This document shows, one piece after another, positions 1 through 5,673 of a stretch of 12,702 nucleotides of DNA. The stretch comes from Chloroflexi bacterium RBG_16_68_14 (GTDB taxonomy: Bacteria; Chloroflexota; Dehalococcoidia; DSTF01; RBG-16-68-14): assembly GCA_001796995.1 (NCBI GenBank), contig MGOB01000024.1:80457-93158 (forward strand), given 5' to 3'. How positions within the stretch are numbered: position 1 is the stretch's first letter; the number at the start of each line of letters is the position of its first letter. The notes under the pieces are model-generated. The model did no database searches, was not told where the DNA came from, and was given only the letters and a program-made list of their open reading frames with translations. The position numbers and the translations under genes are program-made.

Positions 1-1
1 G

Positions 2-1006
2 TTCATCCGCTCGATCTTCGAGAACGTCCCCAACATCCACAAGGCGGTCGTCTCCGTCCACTGCCACAACGACCTGGGCCTGGCCGTCGCCAACTCGCTG
101 GCGGCGGTGCGGGCGGGCGCGCGCCAGGTGGAGTGCTGCGTCAACGGCATCGGCGAGCGGGCGGGCAACGCCTCGCTGGAGGAGGTGGCGCTGGCGATCA
201 AGACGCGGGCGGACTTCTTCGGGCTGGAGACCAACATCAACACCCGGGAGATCTACCGCGCCAGCCGCCTGGTGGCGGACCTGACCGGCATGAGCGTGCA
301 GCCCAACAAGGCCATCGTGGGCGCCAACGCCTTCCGCCACCAGTCGGGCATCCACCAGGACGGCATCCTCAAGATGCGCGAGACCTACGAGATCATGGAC
401 GCCCACGACCTGGGCTGGCCGACCGGCGGCGGCGAGATCGTCCTGGGCAAGACCTCGGGCCGGCACGGCTTCAAGGCGCGCCTGGAGGAGCTGGGCTACG
501 AGCTGACCGAGGAGGAGCTGAACCGCGCCTTCCTCGCCTTCAAGGAGCTGGCTGACAAGAAGCTTGAGGTGGACGACCGCGACCTGGAGGCGCTGGTGGC
601 GGACAAGATGCGCACCAGCAAGGAGATATACCACCTGGACTTCGTCCAGGTGAGCTGCGGCGACCACGCCACGCCAACGGCGACGGTCCGCCTCATCGCG
701 CCCGACGGCGCCCTGCTGGCGGACGCCGCCCTGGGCACCGGCCCGGTCGATGCCGTCTACAAGGCGATCAACCGCATCGTCCAGGTGCCCAACGTGCTCA
801 CCGAGTTCTCGGTGAAGAGCGTGACCGAGGGGATCGACGCCCAGGGCGAGGTGATCATCCGCATCGAGAGCGAGGGCCGCACCTACACCGGCCGCGGCGC
901 CGACACGGACATCATCGTGGCGTCGGCCAAGGCGTACATGAACGCCCTCAACCGGCTGCTCTTCGTGCAGCGCCGAGCGGACACGGAGGTGCGGACGAGC
1001 CCGTAG
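2..1006 (+). CDS. leuA: 2-isopropylmalate synthase, 3' part (start lies outside the window)
   Basis: LeuA condenses acetyl-CoA with 2-oxoisovalerate to give 2-isopropylmalate, the committed step of leucine synthesis. The reading frame is open from base 2, upstream of the first in-window GTG at 107, and gives 334 residues. The family is usually about 500-520 residues, so roughly the first third is missing. Visible are the metal-binding His-x-His of the DRE-TIM barrel (VHCHNDLGLAVAN, from about base 57) and the NGIGERAGN motif. Next comes the linker region with HQSGIHQDGI, and then a C-terminal LeuA allosteric domain (about 655-960) with the GPVDAVYKAI and DTDIIVASAKAYMNALNRL signatures, which normally carries leucine feedback inhibition. 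It is followed after 44 nt by the peptidase gene and then by leuC and leuD, so it probably opens or continues a leu operon. Identification is very secure; only the 5' end is unseen. Confidence 0.96.
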   Translation, partial: FIRSIFENVPNIHKAVVSVHCHNDLGLAVANSLAAVRAGARQVECCVNGIGERAGNASLEEVALAIKTRADFFGLETNINTREIYRASRLVADLTGMSVQPNKAIVGANAFRHQSGIHQDGILKMRETYEIMDAHDLGWPTGGGEIVLGKTSGRHGFKARLEELGYELTEEELNRAFLAFKELADKKLEVDDRDLEALVADKMRTSKEIYHLDFVQVSCGDHATPTATVRLIAPDGALLADAALGTGPVDAVYKAINRIVQVPNVLTEFSVKSVTEGIDAQGEVIIRIESEGRTYTGRGADTDIIVASAKAYMNALNRLLFVQRRADTEVRTSP

Positions 1007-1050
1007 CCGGCGGCAGGCCCGAAGCGTGTCGCCCGCGGAAGGACGGCCCA

Positions 1051-2784
1051 ATGAGCCCTGGTCTGCTCATCCAGGACAGTATTGCCAACGTGGTGCGCCT
1101 GCTCAGAAACGCCCTGCGACTCTGGGGCAGGCGCGCCCCGGACTACGTGCTCATCGAGCTGACGGGGAGCCTTCCCGAGCGCGCGCCGCCAGCCCGACCG
1201 CTGTGGCAGCGGCTCTTGCCCTTCGGCCCGCCGCCCCTCTCCATCGAGGAGCTGAACAGCGCCCTGGACCTCATCGCCCAGACGCCCCGGGTGCGGGGAG
1301 TCATCCTGCGCATCAGCCTTGTGGAGGCGGTTCAGGCCGCCGCCTTCGGCGCGGCCCTGGCCCGGGTTCAGAACGTGCGGGCGGCCATCAGTCGCTTCCG
1401 CCAGCGGGGCAAGCGCGTGGTGGTCTACCTGAGCCAGCTCACCCTGCCCGACTACCTCGCCGCCTCCGCCGCCGACGAAGTCGTCGTCCCCGAGAGCGCT
1501 TACGTCCTACTGCTCGGCCTGCGGATGCAGGAGTACTTCCTGAAGGATGCCCTGGCGGCCTACGGCATCGAATTCGAATACGAGGCGATGGCCGAGTACA
1601 AGACCGCCATGGACCGTTACCGGCGGTCCTCCATGTCCGAGACGCATCGGGAGATGCTGGACGCCATCCTCGACTCCTGCTTCGAGGACGTGGTGGCGGC
1701 CATCGCCGACGGCCGCCGGCTCTCGCCGGAACGGGTGCGGGAGCTGATCGACCAGGGGCCGTTGACCGCCGAAGAAGCGCGGGACGCTGGGCTCATCGAT
1801 GCCCTCCTCTACGAAGACGAGTTGGCCGCCCACCTAGCAGCAGGGAAAGGCGACGCCAGGATCGAGCCGTGGCCGGCCGCCCAGCGGCGGCTCCGCCTGC
1901 CCATGCGCCGGCGCCACCCGCGCATCGTCGGGGTGGTATCGCTGGAGGGCGCGATCCGGACCGGGCCCAGCCGCCGCTATCCGATCCCGCTCCCTCCTCT
2001 CCCCTTCTTCGCGCCTGTCGTGGCCGGCTCGGACACCATCACGCAGGCGCTGCGCCGGGCCGAGCGGGACAGCCGCGTAGCTGCCGTCGTCTTTCACGTC
2101 GATTCCGGCGGCGGCGACGCTCTCGCCTCGGACCTGGTCTGGCGGGAAGTGGCGCGCCTGGGCCGCCGGAAGCCGGTGGTCGCCTACATGGGGAACCTGG
2201 CGGGCTCCGGGGGCTACTACGTGCTGGCCGCGGCCACGCAGATCGTGGCCCAGTCCGCCACGCTGACCGGCTCCATCGGCGTGCTCAGCGGCAAGCCTAC
2301 CTTTCAGGGGCTCCTGGGCAAGGCGAAGGTGCAGCACGAGTACCTGTCGCGCGGGCGCCACGCCATGCTCTTCGATCCCGCCCTCCCCTTCGACGAGGAA
2401 GGTTGGAGCAGGATCCGCGCGCTGACGGAGGACATCTACCTCCTCTTCAAGCGCCGCGTCGCCCAGGGCCGCGGCATGTCGGACGATGAGGTGGAACGGA
2501 TCGCCCGCGGCCGGGTGTGGACGGGCAAGCAGGCGCTGGAACGCGGGCTGGTGGACGCCCTGGGCGACTTCGAGGTCGCCGTCCAGAAGGCCAAGGAGCT
2601 GGCCGGCCTGCCCGCGGACCGCTACGTGCCGGTGGTCCCCATCGCGGCGCCCAGGCGCCTCACCCTGCCGCAGCCGTTCTCCGAAGACGGCGCCTGGGCC
2701 GACTGGCTGGCCCCCGGCCTTGTCGATTTCGCCCGCGGCGGCGTCTGGGCCGTCATGCCCTGGGACCTGCGGCTGCGGTGGTAG
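1051..2784 (+). CDS. sppA: SppA-type signal peptide peptidase, two-domain S49 family
   Basis: The 577-residue protein has the tandem-domain layout of the long (67-kDa type) SppA serine peptidases, which degrade cleaved signal peptides at the membrane. The likely catalytic lysine is K184 in AEYKTAMDRY in the N-terminal domain. The likely nucleophile is S386 in GNLAGSGGYY in the C-terminal domain. Their spacing of about 202 residues matches E. coli SppA (K209, S409). Other family marks are VDSGGGDALASDLVWREV and LTGSIGVLSGKP. No signal peptide or clear membrane helix is visible; residues 11-27 could form an amphipathic helix, so the protein may be cytoplasmic or peripheral. The ATG at 1051 is chosen because GGAAGGA at 1037-1043 sits 7 nt upstream. 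It lies between leuA and leuC, 44 and 64 nt away, with no functional link to leucine synthesis that I know of. The family call is firm; the physiological substrate is inferred. Confidence 0.9.
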   Translation: MSPGLLIQDSIANVVRLLRNALRLWGRRAPDYVLIELTGSLPERAPPARPLWQRLLPFGPPPLSIEELNSALDLIAQTPRVRGVILRISLVEAVQAAAFGAALARVQNVRAAISRFRQRGKRVVVYLSQLTLPDYLAASAADEVVVPESAYVLLLGLRMQEYFLKDALAAYGIEFEYEAMAEYKTAMDRYRRSSMSETHREMLDAILDSCFEDVVAAIADGRRLSPERVRELIDQGPLTAEEARDAGLIDALLYEDELAAHLAAGKGDARIEPWPAAQRRLRLPMRRRHPRIVGVVSLEGAIRTGPSRRYPIPLPPLPFFAPVVAGSDTITQALRRAERDSRVAAVVFHVDSGGGDALASDLVWREVARLGRRKPVVAYMGNLAGSGGYYVLAAATQIVAQSATLTGSIGVLSGKPTFQGLLGKAKVQHEYLSRGRHAMLFDPALPFDEEGWSRIRALTEDIYLLFKRRVAQGRGMSDDEVERIARGRVWTGKQALERGLVDALGDFEVAVQKAKELAGLPADRYVPVVPIAAPRRLTLPQPFSEDGAWADWLAPGLVDFARGGVWAVMPWDLRLRW

Positions 2785-2848
2785 CGTTTGCGTTATGATG
2801 AAGAAGATTCGCAAGCATATACAGTCCAAGGTGTAGAAAGGCCATCTC

Positions 2849-4132
2849 ATGGGCATGACCCTAGCGGAGAAGATCCTCGCCGCGCATAGCGGCAAGAAGG
2901 AGGTCTCCCCGGGCGACCTGATCAACGTCCAGGTCGACCTGGTGATGGCCAACGACATCACCGCGCCCATCGCCATCGAGCAGTTCCGCAAGCTGGGCGT
3001 GAAGGACGTCTTCGACAAGGAGCGCGTCGTCTTCGTCCCCTCCCACTTTGCGCCGGCCAAGGACATCGCCTCGGCGGAGCAGTGCCGGGTCATGCGCAAC
3101 TTCGCCCGCGAGACGGGCATCGTCTACTACGAGCAGGGCCAGGGGGGCATCGAGCACATCCTCCTGCCCTGGAAGGGCCACGTGGTGCCCGGCGACGTCT
3201 ACTGCGGCGCCGACTCCCACACGCCCACCTGCGGCGCCCTGGGCGCCTTCGCCACCGGCATGGGCAGCACCGACATCGCCGTCGCCATGGCCACCGGCGA
3301 GACCTGGATGAAGGTGCCGGAGACGCTGCGCTTCATCTACCACGGCAGGATGGGGAAGTGGACGCGCAGCAAGGACCTCATCCTCCACACCATCGGCCAC
3401 ATCGGCACCGACGGCGCTACCTACATGGCGATGCAGTTCGAGGGCGAGGCGCTCAAGGAGATGTCCATGGACGCCCGCTTCACCATCACCAACATGACGG
3501 CGGAGGCGGGCGGCAAGACCGGCCTCATGCTGGTCGACGAGGTGACGCTGGAGTACGTCCGCCCCCGCGCCAAGCGCCCCTGGACCGTCTACGAGCCGGA
3601 CCCGGACGCCGCCTACGCCGCCACCTACGAGTTCGACGCCTCCCAGATCGAGCCGACGGTGGCCCTCCCCTTCAGCCCGGGCAACACCAAGACCATCGCT
3701 GAGGTCGCCAACGACGATATCCAGATCGACCAGGTGTTCATCGGCTCCTGCACCAACGCCCGCATGGAGGACCTGCGCGAGGCGGCCGAGATCATGCGCG
3801 GGCGCAAGGTGGCGCCCTGGGTGCGCTGCATCGTCATCCCGGCCACCCAGGACATCTTCCTGGAGGCGCTCAAGGAGGGGCTGATCGAGGTGTTCACCGA
3901 GGCGGGCTGCCAGGTGAGCGCCGCCACCTGCGGCCCCTGCCTGGGCGGCTACTACGGCGTCCTGGCCGAGGGCGAGAAGTGCGTCTCGACTTCTAACCGC
4001 AACTTCCCCGGCCGCATGGGCCACCCCAAGGGCGAGGTGTTCCTGGTGAACCCGCCGCTGGCCGCCGCCGCCGCCGTCGCCGGCCGCATCGTGCACCCGG
4101 AGGAGGTGGTGGGAAAGGTAGGGGTAAAGTGA
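2849..4132 (+). CDS. leuC: 3-isopropylmalate dehydratase large subunit (HacA-type LeuC)
   Basis: With LeuD this aconitase-family subunit isomerises 2-isopropylmalate to 3-isopropylmalate. It may also process citramalate in the isoleucine branch started by cimA downstream. The 427 residues match the shorter HacA/archaeal-type LeuC rather than the roughly 470-residue enteric type. [4Fe-4S] ligands are visible as C301 (IGSCTNARMEDL) and C361/C364 (ATCGPCLGG). Substrate and structural motifs include GADSHTPTCGALGAFATGMG (119-138) and STSNRNFPGRMGHPKG (380-395). The start at 2849 is supported by GAAAGG at 2836-2841, 7 nt upstream; an in-frame ATG at 2855 is a weaker alternative. The gene ends in a 4-nt overlap with leuD, the usual sign of coupled translation of the two subunits. 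The substrate could be homoaconitate or a related acid in some HacA-type enzymes, but the adjacency to leuA and cimA favours isopropylmalate and citramalate. Confidence 0.95.
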   Translation: MGMTLAEKILAAHSGKKEVSPGDLINVQVDLVMANDITAPIAIEQFRKLGVKDVFDKERVVFVPSHFAPAKDIASAEQCRVMRNFARETGIVYYEQGQGGIEHILLPWKGHVVPGDVYCGADSHTPTCGALGAFATGMGSTDIAVAMATGETWMKVPETLRFIYHGRMGKWTRSKDLILHTIGHIGTDGATYMAMQFEGEALKEMSMDARFTITNMTAEAGGKTGLMLVDEVTLEYVRPRAKRPWTVYEPDPDAAYAATYEFDASQIEPTVALPFSPGNTKTIAEVANDDIQIDQVFIGSCTNARMEDLREAAEIMRGRKVAPWVRCIVIPATQDIFLEALKEGLIEVFTEAGCQVSAATCGPCLGGYYGVLAEGEKCVSTSNRNFPGRMGHPKGEVFLVNPPLAAAAAVAGRIVHPEEVVGKVGVK

Positions 4133-4632
4133 GCATGCGAGGTAAAGCCCACAGGTTCGGCGCCCACATCGATACTGACCAGATCGTTCCGGCCAAGTAT
4201 CTGGTGACCACCGATCCCCAGGAGCTGGGCAAGCACTGCATGGAGAACAACGACCCGGAGTTCGCCCAGCGTGTCCAGCCGGGCGACGTCATCGTCGCCG
4301 ACGTCAACTTCGGCTGCGGCTCCTCGCGGGAGCACGCGCCCATCAGCATCAGGGGCTGCGGCGTGAGCTGCGTCATCGCCAAGAGCTTCGCCCGCATCTT
4401 CTTCCGCAACGCCATCAACCAGGGGCTGCCTGTCCTGGAGTGCCCGGAGGCGGTCGACGCCATCGAGGCGGGCGACGAGCTGGAGGTGGACCTCTCGAAC
4501 GGCACCATCCGCGACCTGACGACGGAGCAGGTCTTCAAGGCGAAGCCCTACGAGCCCTTCCTGCTGGAGCTGCTGGAGGCGGGCGGGATCATCGAGTACA
4601 CGAAGCGCCGGCTGGCCGGGGCGGAGCGCTAG
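4129..4632 (+). CDS. leuD: 3-isopropylmalate dehydratase small subunit
   Basis: LeuD is the swivelling-domain partner of LeuC in the isopropylmalate isomerase. The 167 residues are typical of the short small subunit that pairs with HacA-type LeuC. Visible motifs are HIDTDQIVPAKYL (13-25) and GCGSSREHAP (62-71), the loop that contacts substrate, followed by VIAKSFARIFFRNAINQGLP. The GTG at 4129 overlaps the leuC TGA by 4 nt and has purine-rich AGGGGTAAA immediately before it. An in-frame ATG lies at 4135, two codons later, so the exact start is uncertain by two residues. The 4-nt overlap implies coupled translation and 1:1 subunit supply. The same frame reopens directly after the stop and runs into the next small gene. 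Confidence 0.95.
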   Translation: MSMRGKAHRFGAHIDTDQIVPAKYLVTTDPQELGKHCMENNDPEFAQRVQPGDVIVADVNFGCGSSREHAPISIRGCGVSCVIAKSFARIFFRNAINQGLPVLECPEAVDAIEAGDELEVDLSNGTIRDLTTEQVFKAKPYEPFLLELLEAGGIIEYTKRRLAGAER

Positions 4633-4656
4633 CTCACGCTGCGAGAGGAGATCGAG

Positions 4657-4827
4657 CTGTCAGAGCAACGACCACGAGTCCGTCCCAGCATGCGCGATTA
4701 TCTCAGCAACTGGCACCAGTCCGACCTGCCCTTCTTCGCCAAGCTGGCCGTCGTGTGCCGGAACAACTGGACGAAGCTGAGCACGCTTCAGAACTGCTGC
4801 GGGAACTACGGCGAGCCCGGCTGCTGA
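4657..4827 (+). CDS. Small Cys-tailed conserved-looking protein, probable CTG start
   Basis: A 56-codon reading frame follows leuD by 24 nt. The strongest ribosome binding site, AGAGGAG at 4644-4650, is 6 nt before a CTG at 4657. That start would give SEQRPRVRPSMRDYLSNW at the N-terminus; the only ATG, at 4690, has no Shine-Dalgarno sequence and would give 45 residues. The protein is basic and amphipathic in the middle (LPFFAKLAVVCRNNWTKL) and ends in TLQNCCGNYGEPGC, with three Cys in the last 11 residues. I have a vague memory of small proteins ending in a similar Cys-Cys-Gly...Pro-Gly-Cys tail in Chloroflexota, but I cannot name a family or a function. The tail could bind a metal or thiol cofactor; that is inference. 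Its last two codons already lie inside the left 59-bp repeat of the transposase locus. It is too short for most gene callers and would be missed if CTG is not allowed as a start. Confidence 0.6.
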   Translation: MSEQRPRVRPSMRDYLSNWHQSDLPFFAKLAVVCRNNWTKLSTLQNCCGNYGEPGC

Positions 4828-4880
4828 GCCTCCGAAGGGCCGGGGCCCGGTGCGGGCTCCAGCAGGCAGAGCGAGTAGAG
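4822..4880 (+). repeat. Left copy of 59-bp outer direct repeat flanking the RAYT locus
   Basis: This stretch aligns without gaps to 5420-5478 at about 48 of 59 positions, counted by eye. Both copies begin TGCTGAGCC, contain the hairpin GCCCGGTGCGGGC (here 4845-4857) and end in GCGAGTAGA. The GTAG tetranucleotide resembles the conserved foot of REP elements. The first bases overlap the stop codon of the small Cys-tailed gene. Confidence 0.75.
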
Positions 4881-4890
4881 TCGCAGCTTT

Positions 4891-4918
4891 CTTTCCGCGG
4901 GTCAGGCTTCAGCCTGAC
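4891..4918 (+). repeat. Left inverted REP-like hairpin of the RAYT locus
   Basis: The segment reads CTTTCCGCGG and then the palindrome GTCAGGCTTCAGCCTGAC (4901-4918; 7-bp arms, TTCA loop). The whole 28 bp recurs inverted at 5387-5416 with only a 2-nt length difference. This is the arrangement expected for the REP-type hairpins recognised by RAYT enzymes. It ends 8 nt before the transposase start codon. Confidence 0.85.
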
Positions 4919-4926
4919 AGAGAACC

Positions 4927-5403
4927 ATGAGCATGTACCGGCGATTCCCGTCCGAGGGACTCCCTTCGTTTGTCACAACAAACACCCTTACGTGTCAGCC
5001 AATCTTTAGGTCTAGGGACACATGCGAGCTCTTCCTGCGGATTCTGTACGAGGTGCGCGTCGAAACCGGTTTTCAATTGCTTGCATTCTCTATCATGCCG
5101 GATCATGTTCACCTCGTCCTTGTGCCTGGAGAACAGAATCTCGGTCGCATCCTGCAGCTCATCAAGGGCCGCTTCTCCAGAGCCTACAACCAGACACGAC
5201 GCCAGTCCGGTTCCCTCTGGCAAAGCCAATACCACGAACGGACGCTCAGGAGTGAGACAGCCCTCTTCCGCGCCATAGAGTACGTTCACGGCAATCCTGT
5301 AGCAGCGCAATTGGCGCGGGAACCGCACCTGTACCGCTGGTCAACAGCGAGTGGCAACTACCCCACGGACATCCAGGCCTATCTCGGTCAGGCTGAAGCC
5401 TGA
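4927..5403 (+). CDS. REP-associated tyrosine transposase (RAYT, Y1 HUH nuclease)
   Basis: The 158-residue protein belongs to the IS200-like Y1 transposase superfamily, whose members nick and rejoin single-stranded DNA at hairpins through a 5'-phosphotyrosine bond. The HUH metal site is H60-V-H62 in IMPDHVHLVL. The probable catalytic tyrosine is Y119 in the RAYT signature EYVHGNPV. The IKGRFSRAYN helix and SLWQSQYHER are also typical of RAYTs. The length fits a complete, intact enzyme. The ATG at 4927 has only a weak AGAGAA upstream; an in-frame ATG at 4933 is an alternative. The stop codon at 5401-5403 falls inside the right hairpin. Codon use is less GC-biased than in leuC or cimA. Flanking hairpins are the likely recognition sites. 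It could disturb transcription from the leu genes into cimA, which has its own leader region. Confidence 0.9.
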   Translation: MSMYRRFPSEGLPSFVTTNTLTCQPIFRSRDTCELFLRILYEVRVETGFQLLAFSIMPDHVHLVLVPGEQNLGRILQLIKGRFSRAYNQTRRQSGSLWQSQYHERTLRSETALFRAIEYVHGNPVAAQLAREPHLYRWSTASGNYPTDIQAYLGQAEA

Positions 5404-5416
5404 CCCGCGGGGAAAG
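5387..5416 (-). repeat. Right inverted REP-like hairpin of the RAYT locus
   Basis: The palindrome GTCAGGCTGAAGCCTGAC (5387-5404) followed by CCGCGGGGAAAG is the reverse complement of the left element at 4891-4918, apart from two extra bases. It encodes the last residues and the stop of the transposase, so gene and hairpin overlap. Confidence 0.85.
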
Positions 5417-5419
5417 AGG

Positions 5420-5478
5420 TGCTGAGCCAGCGAGGAGCAGGAGCCCGGTGCGGGCCCCAGCGAGCAGGGCGAGTAGAC
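5420..5478 (+). repeat. Right copy of 59-bp outer direct repeat flanking the RAYT locus
   Basis: This is the gapless partner of 4822-4880, in the same orientation. The core hairpin GCCCGGTGCGGGC (5443-5455) is identical in both copies, and GCGAGTAGA closes both. A divergence of about 19 percent argues against a fresh target-site duplication and for older interspersed repeats. Confidence 0.75.
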
Positions 5479-5500
5479 CCCTCCCCAAGCCTCGGCCGAA

Positions 5501-5673
5501 TGTGGTATCGTGATGGCGATATGACTCTCTCGCCAGCCACGGCGAACCGAGTGGAGGTTGCCTTAAGCCCCCGGCCGTCCCGTCGGGGGCGGGCGATCGG
5601 CGTCGCCTCCGCGCCCGTCGCCTGACCGCGCGGCCCCGTCAGGGGCCGACCATCCTACGGAGGTATCCCACCC
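5501..5673 (+). promoter_or_regulatory. cimA: cimA leader with possible promoter, two hairpins and a short leader frame
   Basis: A weak extended -10-like TGGTATCGT lies at 5503-5511 without a recognisable -35. Downstream are a GC hairpin with arms GCCCCCG and CGGGGGC (5567-5590) and a second, perfect one, CGGCCCC-GTCA-GGGGCCG (5631-5648), ending 8 nt before the Shine-Dalgarno. A frame from ATG 5521 to TGA 5623-5625 (34 residues) spans the first hairpin, but it has no clear ribosome site and is not rich in Ile, Leu or Val. The second hairpin could hinder or tune ribosome access. I see no T-box sequence and no U-tract terminator. The region from 5404 to 5500 holds only the right-hand transposase repeats. 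Confidence 0.35.

Larger units (their letters stand above)
4891..5416 (+). mobile_element. RAYT/REP unit inserted between leuD and cimA
   Basis: The unit consists of one single-domain HUH (Y1) transposase gene tightly bracketed by inverted hairpins: the left one ends 8 nt before the ATG and the right one contains the stop codon. RAYT genes of this kind are usually domesticated single-copy genes that spread REP hairpins rather than true insertion sequences. The coding DNA is visibly richer in A and T than the neighbouring leu genes, suggesting separate ancestry. The outer limits are uncertain; the 59-bp direct repeats at 4822 and 5420 may belong to the unit or be independent interspersed repeats. 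Confidence 0.75.

Noticed and set aside
2795..2836. 13-residue Lys-rich frame (MMKKIRKHIQSKV) just before leuC, and a TATGAT resembling a -10 at 2794-2799
   Set aside because: There is no Shine-Dalgarno, no Leu codon run typical of a leu leader peptide, and no -35 at the right distance. Probably chance in a short AT-rich gap, though a weak promoter there cannot be excluded.
1834..4096. Long minus-strand open frames opposite sppA and leuC (about 428 and 411 codons)
   Set aside because: They lie opposite well-supported genes, have low-complexity Gly/Ala/Arg/His-rich translations with no family motifs, and are the usual by-product of high-GC codon bias.
4440..5009. 189-codon plus-strand frame running through leuD, the small gene and the left transposase repeat
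   Set aside because: It shifts frame against leuD and the small gene, is Arg/Gly/Ala-rich, and crosses repeat boundaries; it is a shadow frame.
4822..5478. Outer 59-bp direct repeats as a target-site duplication
   Set aside because: They are far too long and too diverged (about 19 percent) for a fresh duplication, and Y1 transposases do not make target duplications.
5501..5673. T-box or amino-acid attenuator before cimA
   Set aside because: No T-box core sequence, no run of Ile/Leu/Val codons in the leader frame and no terminator U-tract; kept only as an unclassified hairpin leader.
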